Shown here: positions 35,202 through 47,990 of the stretch, piece after piece
How positions within the stretch are numbered: position 1 is the first letter of the stretch
Layout: each line of letters opens with the position of its first letter
From: Helicostylum pulchrum
Taxonomy: Eukaryota; Mucoromycota; Mucoromycetes; Mucorales; Mucoraceae
Length of the DNA: 64,000 nt
Assembly: GCA_025677825.1 (NCBI GenBank)
Contig: JAIXMO010000043.1
Location: 62,001-126,000 of the forward strand
Direction of reading: 5' to 3'
Notes under the pieces: model-generated
Databases searched by the model: none
What the model was told of the DNA's origin: nothing
Seen by the model: the letters and a program-made list of their open reading frames with translations, nothing else
Translations under genes and position numbers: made by a program

Positions 35202-36707
35202 TTAAATAGTGGCAAGTACCATAGAATGTTGAGCACCAGCGGAAACACGAATTACCTTATGTCCTTCCAATTTCTGACCAGTCAATTCCTTAGGAGTTGG
35301 CTCATCGTCGCTGGAGCCATTGCCCAAGGCATAACATTCACCAAAACCCCAAGTATACGCCTTACCTGATTCGGTAGTAACAACAATGTGATTAGTTCCA
35401 GTGGCAATTTCAGTGACCTTGGTCAAATTTGGTACTTTAGTAGGGATACCGACAGCCTTTTTAAATGAAGAGGCATTAGCGTCCTTTTCACGAGTTTGAA
35501 CTTGTTCAATAAGTTCGGCAGGTAAACCTAGTTGGTCTGAATCTGCACGTCCGAAAGTGTATACAGAACCATCCTCCATTAAAACAATTGAGTGATGTTC
35601 ACCACCATGAACTGCCTTAATGTTTCCTTTTCCTTGAAGAGATTTAATGATAGTTGGCCTTGTAATGACATTAGGTGCAGGGTCATTGTCTTCATCTGCA
35701 AGCCCACATTGTTGGAAATTATTAAGCCCCCAAACATAAATCTTATTGTCGGCATCGACAGCAAAAGAGTGATAAGAACCAGTTCCAATAACTTTAATAT
35801 TCTTCAAGTTCAAAGATTCAGGACGAAGACCGTTAATCAAATGACGTTCAATAATACGACGGCCCAATTGGAATTGTTGCCCGTTACCCCAAACATATAC
35901 ACGACCATCCTTTGTTAAAGCTAAACAATGGTCAGTACCAGCAGCAATATCGACAATAACACGTTTAGAGAAAGGCTCGAACAAAGCGGGAACATCCTGA
36001 ACGGCCTTCTCACGAGAGAAACCAAGAGGACCTTCGGCACAACGATAAGTACCCCAACAATAGAGTTGTCCTTCGTCAGTAAGTGCCATGGTAACAGAAT
36101 CACAACAGGCAACCTTAATAATCTTGGCATTATCCATATTCTCTACCTTACCAGGCAAATATTCTTCTCCGGATCTACCTAAAGCGCGTTGATCGTTACA
36201 GCCCCAAGACCAAAGCTAAATAACAGTAGAAAAATGGTTCGATTAATTTTTAAAAAAAAAACGAAATTTATCTTATCTTTTTTTTTTTACCTTTCCCTCC
36301 TTAGTAATAGCAATAGAGTGCATACCGCCACTAACAACGTCGACGATATTTTGGTCATCAAGAACCTTGAGAGGCATAGGTCTTTTACGTTCCAACATAT
36401 CCTCCCCTAAACCAAGTTGGCCAGTATCACCTGTACCAAATACAAATACGTTACCAACTGTTGTAGGTGCTTTCACAATGCTGTTGACATCATGTTTGGC
36501 TCTTTTAGGTTGAGAGCTTTCGACACTAGCAGATCGTTTAGATGCGGCATCTGCCATTTCTATGTCTGTGTTTTGTCTTTTAAGTCCTAAGAAAGAGTTT
36601 TTCGTTTATATCTCGTGTTTATATTTTCTCGTCTATCCTTTCAATTTGATAAGAATAGAGTAAATTAGAGTTCTTTTTTTTAAAAATTTACCTGTTTTGC
36701 CTGTCAT
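35202..36707 (-). CDS. RCC1: RCC1, guanine-nucleotide exchange factor of Ran
   Basis: 441 aa from exons 36707-36692 (16 nt), 36586-36291 and 36215-35202. The seven-bladed beta-propeller is visible as repeats with GTGDTGQLGLG, SWGCNDQRALGR, CWGTYRCAEGPLG, VWGNGQQFQLG, VWGLNNFQQCGL, TFGRADSDQLGL and TWGFGECYALG. The N-terminal tail has a KRAK basic cluster that would serve nuclear import or DNA contact. RCC1 sits on chromatin and charges Ran with GTP, which drives nuclear transport and spindle assembly. The extra 5' exon adds 15 residues (MTGKTGLKR) in frame and has GTAAAT and TTAG borders; without it translation would start at MADAASKR (36557) and the protein would have 426 aa. Both are plausible. 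Confidence 0.95.
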
Positions 36708-37676
36708 TTTAGATATAAAAAAGAAGAAGGAGAAGGTGAAGAAGAAGAAAAAAAAAGAAGTGGTATTTAATGAGTGAAATACTAAAACTTTTTAGCACGC
36801 GAGACAAGTCACGACAAAGTATTTATCCAATCAAACACTTTACATGTATCTTTTACTTTCGTCTGGTTTCAAATTTTTAACCTTGCTTCTATTTTGTACA
36901 GTGAGAACGGTAAATTTTGTCACTTTCCAAAAAATGAATGGCACCAAGCCAAAAATGATTGTCCCTTTATGCCTAGAAATTTTGTTCTTTGAAACAAAAG
37001 AAACGTCGCAATAAGTTAAAGCAAATCAAACGAGACGAACTGTTTTTTTTAGTTTTTTTACACGTAGATAATCATAAAGTCTCATTTTAGGCTAAAATAC
37101 TGTAGCAGTTTAATCTCAGTCGACCTTGTCGTCGACCTTGTAAGAAACTTTTTAATCTCAGTAGACCTCGTCGTCGACTGTTTAATCTCAACCGACAAAA
37201 CATTTGCTGTTTTCCTCCTTCGATTGACCTGTTCTTGAACATGATAGTTGCTACTAGGGAACAAGCAATATGCATGTTTTTTTTTGCGAGGAATACAACG
37301 AAGAAAATGTCGAAAAACTAACTAAAGAAGTTGACGATTTTGCAAATGGTGAAATCTGTTATACAGAAGATCCAACAAAGCCGATCATATGCGCCCTCAA
37401 AATCTTGAAGGCTAATTCAAAGTATCATCAGTGCCCTGCAACAATAACGAAAAAAAAGCAGTGCACAGAATCTTCGAAGGAATGAAGGTCATCATAGATT
37501 TTGAATACGTCTCCTTTTGATTTAGACTAGACTTTCAATTACCTGATATCTAACTTTTTTAAAAACTTTTTACTTGCTAATAAGGAAAATAACTCAAACA
37601 GTGTCTTTATTATCTTGGTATATTATCATTCTGATTACTGACTATGATCTTTATAATAAAGTGTTGAGAAATCGCC
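36708..37676. other. Intergenic region with short repeats and a doubtful frame
   Basis: Contains three copies of TTTAATCTCA followed by GTCGAC-like sequence (see separate entry) and a plus-strand frame at 37270-37485 beginning MHVFFCEEYNEENVEKL. That frame has plausible codon content and continues in another frame as VHRIFEGMKVIIDFEY after 37439, so it may be a broken gene piece. No known domain is seen. Confidence 0.4.
37109..37196. repeat. Three spaced copies of TTTAATCTCAgtcGAC
   Basis: Units at 37109-37124, 37151-37166 and 37181-37196, two of them followed by CCTTGTCGTCGAC or CCTCGTCGTCGAC. Spacing is 42 and 30 bp, not a helical multiple. Could be a decayed tandem repeat or clustered binding sites. 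Confidence 0.6.
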
Positions 37677-38505
37677 CTATTTTGACCTTCGCTCAAAGCC
37701 CGTTCTGCACTTGAATTGCTGTATTTTCTCTGAGTCGTTCAAGAGCTCTTTCCTATCAAATATAGCTATTTTATTGCTATGAGGGAGGCTGTCTACAACA
37801 ATCTTCTCTATATTAGCATTTTTACTGTTAAGCATCGTTAGTAAATGTAATGATTTTCATTAAATATATTTATAAGTTACCTCAAGAAGGTCTCGAAATC
37901 GTTTATATTTGTCGTAAGACCAGCAAAAGTCAACATCACAAGGCACACTTTGTTGGCAGAAACATATCTCAACATATCTGGGAATTTTAACATTAAAGGT
38001 TTGTGTAAAAAACTACCTTTTATAGCGTTTTTACCATGTGTATTACCATCAGCATCCAGTTTTTCCAAAACCATTCTATCATCACCCAGATCCCTGTCCA
38101 TGATTGGATCATTTGAGCTAGTCTTGAATGAAACAAAAATCTTGTCAACCAGCGATCGCATTTTCAGTTTCTTGCACATCATGTTCAACAAGTCTGAACG
38201 CGTTTCATCGCTTTCTTTTGTTTTAGATTTTCTTGCGTAATCAATTACACTATATCCATCATTTTTGAAAGACTGAATAGTCTGCTGGAATAATGGTAAC
38301 TGTTCGACAATAAATTTTACAACATTTGCTACCACATATTTTATGATTAAATGAATGCAATTAAATAAAAAAAAATTAGGCACCTTACCTATGTATTTCT
38401 CCTTTAAAACGTACAATGATCGGACTGAGATGATCACTGCTGTATCAATTATTTTTTTTCTTTTGGTGGTAGCGCCAAACAAATCAATTTTTTTTCCTGA
38501 ACACC
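37677..38505 (-). CDS. Resolvase-like gene (divergent serine recombinase fold?)
   Basis: Four exons in phase: from at least 38505 down to 38389, then 38328-38035, 37977-37881 and 37824-37677. The 5' end is not fixed; the frame stays open to about 38580 without a clear start. The core reads GYSVIDYARKSKTKESDETR then LLNMMCKKLKMRSLVDKIFVS, with the Tyr-Ala-Arg-x-Ser arrangement of small serine recombinases, then KVCLVMLTFAGLTTNINDFE where resolvases have the LDRLGR strand, and ends CRTGFERRSK. I recall similar proteins as repeated genes in Mucorales, without an established function. All introns splice cleanly and no stop interrupts the exons, so the gene may be active. Recombinase activity is a hypothesis; the expected DNA-binding tail is absent. 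Confidence 0.6.
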
Positions 38506-38599
38506 ATCTTCCAAAGTCAATTGGGTTTTTGTCTTGAAGTAATTTACTTCAAGGCTTTTAAAATATTGTGAGAGGGGTTGTTTTTTGATATTTTGACAA

Positions 38600-39001
38600 G
38601 ATACATGGTAAAAGTAAATAAACTGCGAGATTTAATATATTTCGACATGAATCTGTGGAAAAAATAAAATAAATTGAACTACTGCCATCTTTCTGGTTTA
38701 CCAAACCAGAAAAACAAAATCCAGCATTTTTTTTTATATTTTGTCCCCTGTTTTTTTCTTTTTTTTTATAATGATGCAAACAGCTGTATATCAATCGTAC
38801 GAAATATGAACTATGATGTAATAAAGTTGAGCTTAACTCGTTTTAAATGATCAATCCTTGCTATCACTTTTAGAGCAAGGAGTTTGTAAAAAAAAAAGAA
38901 CGGAATAACTAGCAATATTGTTAGTAGTTATATATAATACCATACTTTTTATTTGCAGCAATAATAGAAGGGAAAAACTACATTATTAATATACATGAAT
39001 T
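38600..39001. other. Intergenic region
   Basis: AT-rich sequence between the resolvase-like gene and the 3' end of adenylate cyclase. Contains CTGGTTTACCAAACCAG at 38692-38708, a short palindrome that would form an 8-bp stem. No coding evidence. Confidence 0.4.
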
Positions 39002-42000
39002 TTAAATCATGGAACTAGCTTCAGCAAACATTTGTAATGCTTTTATGATATGCATGGGATCCATATCCACAGCATCTCCTAATTTTTCCAAGACAGTAGC
39101 AAAGCTACCCATCTTTTGTAAATACAATGAAGATACGGCATTCTAAGGGAGAGAGAAAAAAAGTTAGTGTTTATGTCTACTTTATAAAACAAAAAATAAA
39201 TCTAAATTTACCTCTACTCTGGCAACACAATTTTCCATCATTATTATCAACTCTTCATCATTTGCGTCCTCTCGAATATGTCGATCCAACATTACCCCTA
39301 AGCCGGAAGGAGCAGTACTAACTGTAGTAGATATACTTTCACCATCATTCAGGGTATACTGACGATGAATGGAGCTACCTGCCATATTCTGCGATAATAC
39401 ATTACCAGACGTCAATCGTTCAAGACGAATAGCTAAATTACTCATAGCACAAACCAAATTAGGGTCAATGGTACGCACCGTCTTTCTTCCAGATAAACCA
39501 GCGCGAGCAGTCGAATAATCTGTAGAACCAGCAGCAGCAATAGTATCGCCATTATTTGGAGAAGCACCAGAATTAGGTTTTGGAGAAATAGGCGTTGTTA
39601 CAGTATTAGAAACAGCAATTATTTCACTCTTATCCAGTTCAATACGACCCAACAATTGCTTTGAGTAGACTAGACTCAATGTCTCTGGAGTTTCTAAGCC
39701 TTTTAAACGTCTCTCTCCCAATTCAACAACATGGAAACCTAATTGTTTTAATTGCAAAAGATCACGACTAACAGGGAAACTTCCAGAGAAGGAGTCATTG
39801 GACTCAGTAGGGTTATTCAATAAATGTTCAGCATCTTCATCAAACATACTAGGGAAATTTCGTAAAGCAGCAATCACATCAGAGGAAACACAAATTTGAC
39901 CGCCATCAGCAGCGTTACAGATACGACTCGCCTTATTAACGACAGGACCAAAGTAATCCATACGTTGTGTAATCGGATTACGTTCAAAAACAGGTGTACC
40001 CCAATGAATACCCATACGTACAGAGAGACCCTTATAAATCAAGACACTATCTTGCTCAATTTCACGACCTTCTTCTGTATCAATAATACCTGCCGGCCAA
40101 TCAGCTTCCAATAATTGTAATTGAACAGTAAAACACCACAAGAGAGCAGCAGTAATATTCTTGAAACATACCATAAAAGCATCACCTTCTGTCTTGACTT
40201 CATAACCTCCAACACTACGTAAAGTACGACGCATAATGGCATCATGAATCTTGATAGCAGATCGCATATTTTCAGGTTGGGTTTCCCAGAACTGAGTAGA
40301 TGATTTAATATCTGTAAAGACTAGTGCTAATTGACTGACAGGAGGAGCTACTTCTCTCTCAAGTCGAGCTAAAGTTGAATCACCAGGTACTTCTTCTTTT
40401 CCTCTACGCTTACTCTTGACAATCGATCCATCTTCAGTAGTATCTGTAGCTCCAGCACCACGTCCAGGACCATTGTTACCACGATTATTTCTGAAACGTT
40501 TATCACGTTTATCGAATAAATCACCAACACCAATCACCATGACCATTAAATTATCTGTAGCACCGTACGTAATAGCGAAATCACGAAGCTTTTGAGCAGC
40601 AGCCATTAAATCGTCCTTTTCTGTACGTGCAATATCAACAGCAGTTTGATATGTCATTCTATCCCAAAGACCACGGGAAGCCATGATTACAAACTCGTCA
40701 TTTTCAGCCAATTCAATAGTCGAAACAAAAGGATTACAATTGACAACAGGGATCAAATGGAAGTGACCAAAGCTTCTAGAAACGTTTAATTCATTATTTA
40801 ACAAACCGGAATTAGAAACGTGGCCACCAGCAGCACGAATACGAGATACTTCACTTGGGTTTAAAGGAATATGTTTTTGTGTGATTTCAAAGGCTTGACC
40901 GTTATTTCTTGAGATTACTGCAAGTGCATCACCTACGTTAGCAACATAAAGCTTTGAACCAGATATATAACATACAACTGCAGATGCACCGGAATCCTTG
41001 TCTGTAATATAAGACGAGGTACCCAGACTTTGTTCCAAACCTAAAAAGACACGACGAACAGCAGAAACAATTGTGTCATCGGATTTAATTGCACCCAATT
41101 CTTTTGTAAATTGAGCGGTCAATGTATCGTTTAACTGTTTGGTTAATCTGCAACCAGATTTTGGATGCTTGGAGCCATCAAACAATGCAAAGATACACTC
41201 ATCTTCTTTAGATCTAAATCGAGGCATAACCAGATCCCAAGTAGATAAATGATCACTAGGACCTAACCAATCCGCAACGCCATAAGCCATACTATTGACT
41301 TCAGAGGGAGAAGTACGTACACGACGATCATGGAATTCTTCAGGTACAGAAACACCCAAGATCGTAATATCCATCAAACCCAACATACGTAATCTGGTTA
41401 AAGCACTAAAATCAGACAAGTCTTTATCTTTTGGATTATGTGGATCTGGATGCATTTTTTGAATTTCTAAACGTTTGTTTCCAGATAAGTTCAAATACTT
41501 TAAACCCAAGTTCCAATTCCAATTCCAATCATAAGGCCAATTTGCGATATTGTATTTCAATACATTGTTACCAACATCTAATACAAGTAATTTACGAAGT
41601 TTACCAATTTCAGCAGGTAACGTTTGTAATTTGTTGCCATTGACAGCTAATACACGCATATATTGTAATTTTTCGATATCATCAGCAGGAAGAGAAGTTA
41701 GTTGATTGCCAGAGAGATAAAGTTCGTATAAATGTTGATGACATAAACCATCAGGAGGTACTTCATAAAGATCGTTGAAAGATAGGTTTAAGGTACGAAG
41801 CTCAAGGAATAGAGAGAGAGGAGCCCATATATCATCATTTAATCTATTATCACCCAAGAATAATTGACGTAAAGATAAAGAGAGAGGAGGAGGGTGATTA
41901 CGAGGACTAGCAAAGAAACTTGGGGGATTAAAGTTTGGAGTTGTTGCAGAAGAATGATCTTGGGTATTATTATTCGGTGCATTAGGAGTTACAGGTGAGC

Positions 42001-45000
42001 TCGCAGAATTAAAAGCAGTAGTAGTAGTAGTAGATTTTGGATTATTGTAATCTAATAAACGATCTAAACGTTTAATAACACCTTGACCAGCATTTAAAGT
42101 AGTTGGTAACATTGTCATTAAACCATCGACATCATCTTGATCACAAATAATCTCTAAATCAGTTGTATTTGCAGAAGAAAGAGGGGTTGACGGAGAAGTT
42201 AAAGTAGTCAATGGATCAGGAAAAGATTCAAGTAAATTTGAAGAACAATTGAGTGTTTGTAAAGAAGCACATAACCAAATTTCTTTAGGTAAAGATTTTA
42301 AATTGTTCTTTTGGGCATCCAGTGCCTTGAGTTCAGATAATTTACCGATTTCAGAAGGCAAAGCTTCTAAATTGTTGTTTTGAATAGATAATTTAACTAA
42401 ACGTTGCAATGCACCAATACTTGTAGGAATAGCGTTTAAAGTATTACTATCTAACACCAGACGTTCCAGACCCTGTGTGTTTGTAAATAACTCTTCTGGT
42501 AAACTCGATAATTTACAGCAAGATAAATTAAGTTCGGACAAATAGTTTCCACCACCTAATACGCTGGTTAAATTAAATTGCGTTAAATGATTTTTGTACA
42601 TTTTGAGTTGTTTTAAGCTATTGATTTCAAAGTTGACAATGCTTGTTGAATTATAATCCACCAATAATATTTCTAGTAGAGGTAAATGTGAAACCACGTC
42701 AAGATCAGTAATAAGATTTTGCCTAATATCCAATTCTTGCAACTTTGTTAAATTAGCAAAACTAGCAGGTAAAGATCCAGTAATCCTATTAGCAATAGCA
42801 AATAATCCAATCAAATTTTTCAATTGACCAATTTCTTCTGGAAACATTTGAATCTTGTTAAAACTAATGTCAAGATAAGCCAAACTAATAATTTCACAAA
42901 TCACTATAGGGAATTTTGTAAAAGAGTTGTTTGAAATAAATAAGGTTGTCAAGTAAGGAAAGCACGTTGCAAATGAATCGGGTATAGATTCCAGTCTGTT
43001 GTTAATAGCCCGTAAAGTACGAAGACCAGAAATTTCATGTAAATGAGCATGATCTAAATCTTGTAATCGATTACCAGAAATATTTAAATGTTCCAGTGAA
43101 GAAATGTATCTTGTAGCAGGCGGTAAACTTGTATATTCATTATTAGCTAACCAAAGTTGCTGTAAACTATCACACATTTGAACAAAATCCAAGGGTAATT
43201 CAATTTGAAGGTTTCTTGATATATCAAGAGAAAGAATAAGTGAAGCATGCTTGTAAAGGCAAATAGGAATTGTAGGTAATGATCTTGTTTGAAGGTCAAC
43301 ATGTGGACCAACATCTTTTTCGTCATTCAATGCTTGTGCTGCAATAGGTACCATTTGAAATCGAACAAGATAAGTACTATCGTCAATCTTGTCTTGATCC
43401 ATATAACCCATTTGTTCTTGTAATAACTTCTGTATTTGTAGTGGACGCTCTGTCAAACCCAAAATACGCTCTAACGATATAAAATATGTTTAGAAGAAGA
43501 TGATGATGCTTAAAATATAATAACTACTTTACCAACGTTATGCCTCTTCATGACAAGATTTTGCTTTGTTATATCGGACATGAAATACTTTGTAGCCAAT
43601 TTTTTTAATACTTCCATTGTGGTAGAATTAAGAGGTATATGAAGGGTATTGTAGGTTTTATCTTGACGATAAATTTTGATATTTGCCTGTATACATGTAT
43701 ATTAGTAATTAAAGCGCATGTAGAATATTTAAATACGTACATTCTTTTTTGGTATATCCCACTTTTCCTGTACATCAATTTGATAGTCTTCAAAGTCTGT
43801 ATGATCTTCTTCATTTAAGGCGACAGTTGTTCCTGATATGATGGAAGGGGGTTGTACACCCCAACTATCAGGTGGAGCCCAAGATTCTAAATCATAACCC
43901 TATTATTTTTATTAATGTTACTGCAAAATAATATATAATTGATTACTTACTAAAGTATCATATGCTGAATTATTTACTGTACTATTCAAAGTAGAAATGA
44001 TGGAAGGTGGAGCAGGTGAAATTGATTTGTAATAATCAGGATTTACAATACCATCCATACGCTCAAAGTTTTGATCCACTGCATAATAAAAAAAAAAGAG
44101 GTTAATTTCTATTCTTTTGATTCGTTTACTTTCTACGCTGCATTACTTGCATTTTAAATGTAACAATTGATCCTGTATAATGTAATTCTTTTTAGCATGT
44201 GTATGAACATATAAATATATAAATGTTGTACAAATAATTCTTACCTTTCCATTTTCTCTCTTTTTATGACTACCACTTGAGCCTGCAGACTTCTTTCGTT
44301 CATTGTCTTTCATATGTTGTTGATAATAATGTCTCTGAATATCAGATGCAGTGGCAGATGAATTATCCAACATGTAAGGTCGATAATCGTCACTAGATTT
44401 CTTACGTGGTGACATTGTATTTGAATTTGTAGATGAAGAAGTGGTAGATGATGAATTGGCTGTTGTAGTTGCTGGAGGGAAATCTATACACACATACAGA
44501 CATTAAAAATACATATATATAAATTGATGACGCATTGACTTACGCTTCTTTTTGCCAAATCGAAACAAATTCCGTTTCTTGGGTGGATCTAGATGAATAA
44601 ATGATTTAAGTATCCGCCTATATAAATAAAGAACTCCGTCCAGGGATCCTTTTTTTTTTACCTTCAACTTGACCACGTCTTTCAATTGAAGCACTTCTTC
44701 TTAATAAGTGATTATCAGTACCACCAATTTGCCTACCTCCTCTTGGAAATGGTACTGTATTAATTTTTGGTACAGTTAATCCATTTCTATTAACAGGTGT
44801 ACGAACACTTGGTATAGGGCTCGTTACTCGTGCAGACACGGATGAAAGCGGAGTCGGGGTAGGTTTTCTTGTTGTTGTACGTACATTATTATTACCTTCC
44901 ATCTGTGATGAAGATTGCTCATCCAAGCTTCTTCTTCTTCTTTGCATGTTTATTTTTGAAGGTGGTATAATTGAAATAGGAGAACTATATGGTGCAGGAG

Positions 45001-45441
45001 AAGGTATATGTCCTGCTGAAATATTACGAGTATGGCGCGAGGTTTTTTTAGTTGTATTATTAGTCTCAATGATATTATTTTTACTGTTATTCGAAGGTGG
45101 TGTAGGTGAACCAGCTAAAAATAAGTAAAAAAGTATTAAAGAAAAAAAGAAAAATAGTTGACAACAAAAAAAAAGAGAAAAGGAAAAAGAAAAAGAAAAA
45201 AAAAAAAAGGAGAGTGCGTATAAATAAGCACACGCCATTATATCTGGTTTTGTTTTTGTTTTTTACCTCTGGAAGAGTCTGAAGAATGATGACCAAAAAC
45301 TCGATTGAAGAAAGAATCGCTTCCAGTGTGTTGATGAGAGTGTAACGTGTGTGCCGCATCTCTCCTTTTTCCACCATTACTAGCATTACTGTGTTGATCC
45401 CAACTGGGTGAATGGATATGTTTAGAGTGTGGAATATCCAT
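39002..45441 (-). CDS. CYR1: Adenylate cyclase, fungal Cyr1 type
   Basis: About 1917 aa. Exons: 45441-45267, 45114-44662, 44588-44544, 44483-44245, 44078-43951, 43899-43741, 43686-43533, 43470-39212, 39142-39002. The junction from 44245 to 44078 is one base out of phase as I read it, so a small exon or another site is missing there. The order is: Ser/Pro-rich N terminus; a Ras-association-like domain around residues 400-460 (IKIYRQDKTYNTLHIPL); some 20 leucine-rich repeats (about 480-1130); a PP2C-like domain from about 1180 (CIFALFDGSKHP); the class III cyclase from about 1498 with VFTDIKSSTQFWE, GYEVKTEGDAFMVCF and YFGPVVNKASRI; and a helical C-terminal tail. It makes cAMP for protein kinase A, under Ras and CAP control in yeast. 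Minor alternative starts are possible. Confidence 0.95.
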
Positions 45442-46960
45442 TATTTTATTAATTTATACAAAAAAAAAAAGAACACAATAAACAAATATAAAAAATTTGC
45501 TTTTACATCGAATTGGTGTAACGGCAATGATGGATACATAATCTATCACGTGATATTTGAACTAGAAGTAGTAAGTAGGACACACAGCATTGACAATCGT
45601 ATTGTAAGCGCTGTGTATTTAACGCAGATTAAATTATCCTTATTAGATCTTGCCGTCCTTCTTAGTCATCATTATAGGATATCTTTTTCTTTTCGTTTCG
45701 ATGATACTACGTACACTATTGACATTTATCTACTCGAAAGCGAAATAAATAAACTATTTATGTAAATTGGCTAACTACATTTATTTAATAAGTCAACTGC
45801 TTTCCTTCATTTATTTGTATCACCGTAAACTATTTAGACACATATATCAGAACTTACCAGCTGTCAAGAATAACAGGTATAATGCTCTGTATTTATTCTG
45901 ATTTCATAGAGCACTACAAGAAAAAAAGGAGTAGTACGCAGGTTTAGCTTTAAATATTTGAAAAAGAGTTTATCAAGTAAATAGCACACAAGTATTAGTT
46001 TAGTTGACATCTAATTAATTTATATATTAGCAACTAAAAGGAGGTGCTACCTTCTACGTCAAAATTCGATAAGAAAAAACTGATTGCAGGGACAAAAAGA
46101 TTCCTTAATATGAGATATTTTTTCTATTTCCATTAGTTACGTTATTTTTGTTCAAACTTATCATTATGAGCCTGAAACATACGCATGAAAAAGCACTTTT
46201 TTACTAGATCGATCGTGTGATCAAGATTTCCCCTTAACTATAATTGGCTAACTTTCCCCGTAATTATGTTTGCCATCATCGCCACCAATTTCGATTTGCA
46301 AGAGTAACGCAAATACGTTAAGGGGGTTGGGGTTTGTACGTCTGAACTACCGCAAAATTTGAAGTATGGTTCGATGTCGCGTAAGGTTATAGAAACGCGC
46401 AATATGCGGATAAACCGGTTTTCCCTTCTAATCGAGCTCTCATTTAGATAGGCTTATATGATATCCCTTTTTTTTGAAATGTGTATTATTTTGACGAGAG
46501 CACACTCCTATTGAAGTTGTACGTACAAGGGAGTAAAAAAAAAAAGTATATTTTCATTTGAAAAAAGAAAGATGCTAAACCAGGTTTTTTTTAACTTTTA
46601 TAAAAACACTCGTCGAACATACTTTGTAAGACAATATCTATTTGTTCAAGTTTATTTTTCATACTTTATTAAAATTTAAGTTAATAAAGAAAAACATGGC
46701 TCTTTGATTGTTTGAAAATTTCGGTAGTCATCCTATAGATATTTATGAGTTTCCAAAATATTATTATTATATTTTAATTGTTTCTTTTGCTTAAACCAAA
46801 ACATGATTTTGTCTGTTACAACTGACATACGCCCGGAAAAAAGTGTTGTTTTTGATAGCAGCATGGGCTCCTTCTACTCTGTTGGAGGTTCTGTTACCCA
46901 TGTGCATCAATTTATTGGTAAAGTAGCCAACCCATATTTATTTCTTCTTCATCATACTTC
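45442..46960. other. 1.5-kb intergenic region
   Basis: Promoter side of adenylate cyclase and beyond. It has scattered A/T runs and a plus-strand piece at 46864 (MGSFYSVGGSVTHVHQF, followed by GTAAAG) that looks like a start exon but finds no second exon. No transposon ends or RNA gene were recognised. Confidence 0.45.
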
Positions 46961-47039
46961 ACAATAAAAAAGAGAATATTAGCTCCTGAATAAAGAAACT
47001 TAAAAACACCCATCGCAAGAACAACAAGTCGTTCGACTT

Positions 47040-47990
47040 GCACCGATTGGACAACGCAAAGTCCCGGAACTCCTGATACTTTTCATTGGGAGCTAATACC
47101 ATAGAAGAGAGAAGATAACTCAAAAGAATTGTATCGGAGAGATTGCGCTGCCCAAGTTTCTTTTTGAAACGCATTGCCATTTAAATAAGCGAGTCGAGGT
47201 ACACCATGTAGATTTCCCTTTGAGAAAAAAATAATTAGTATCTGTTAAAAAAAAAGGAAAAAAAAAAGAAACAATTTTACTTACGCTGCCTTTTCGTTGA
47301 AAGCAACGGCGAAGTAGCCGACCGTTACCTCTGACGCCTTGTAACGGCCTTCGCCCGGAGGGGAAATACTATTTTGCACTTGGTCTTCATGAGATCCTTG
47401 TACGCATCCTAAAAAAATACTTTGTTAATAAACTTCTTCTATCTTAATATTAATAAACAAGCAATCAAATGAAGATATAACTTACGTTGGCTTCGATGGT
47501 GGCCTTGTCGGTATCGGCGCCCACCTAGAGACCAGCGGGCTTGAAATGGCGCCGTGGAATCCGGAGTAGACGTCGTAGCCCTGCTTGCCGGCGAAAGTGC
47601 GCTTCATGGTGTTGTACACAATAAGCTTGCTGGGCTGCACCGCACCAGGGCCAGCTGTTTCACGATCCATCCGACAACCAGTCCCCAACTGCTTTGGTCT
47701 TTCTTTCGCTCTTAATGTTCCAGCGACCATGAAGTTCAAAAGTACCATATTGTGACTGTTTGTCTTGTACGTAGCATCTACAATAACACACTCTGGTAGC
47801 TTACGAGCTTCTTCTACACCGTGCTTATGCGCAAAAAAAATACAGCAGATACGTTTGTTCTCGTCTTCTAAATACCTTACTTCGTAACTACCGAGCTTTA
47901 AGTTCTTTACAAAGTCCGGCATTTCTTCACTGTTATTGTCGCGATAAAATTGCTGCTGGATGTTCTTCAAGTCGGTCAAGATCAAACTGT
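47040..47990 (-). pseudogene. MULE transposase fragment joined to GC-rich decayed coding DNA
   Basis: From 47985 the frame reads DLKNIQQQFYRDNN, then ECVIVDATYKTNSHNMVLLN, the first catalytic Asp region of MULE-type (Mutator) transposases. At about 47690 composition turns GC-rich and a different type of protein begins, YNTMKRTFAGKQGYDVYSGF, up to a stop at 47482. Reading through frame changes one can follow VGADTDKATIEAN, then after a GT-AG intron DAYKDLMKTK, EGRYKASEVTVGYFAVAFN (47408-47285), and after another intron GNLHGVPRLAYLNGNAFQK (about 47222-47165). The remaining MULE catalytic residues and zinc-binding end are missing. I do not recognise the GC-rich part. It may be a captured or horizontally gained gene, now broken by at least two frameshifts and a stop. 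Confidence 0.55.

Noticed and set aside
37109..37196. CRISPR-like repeat array
   Set aside because: Only three imperfect units with unequal spacing in a eukaryotic genome; better seen as a decayed tandem repeat.
46864..46975. Start exon of an ATP synthase subunit k/Atp19-like protein (MGSFYSVGGSV)
   Set aside because: The first residues are reminiscent, but no second exon with the expected continuation follows on either reading.
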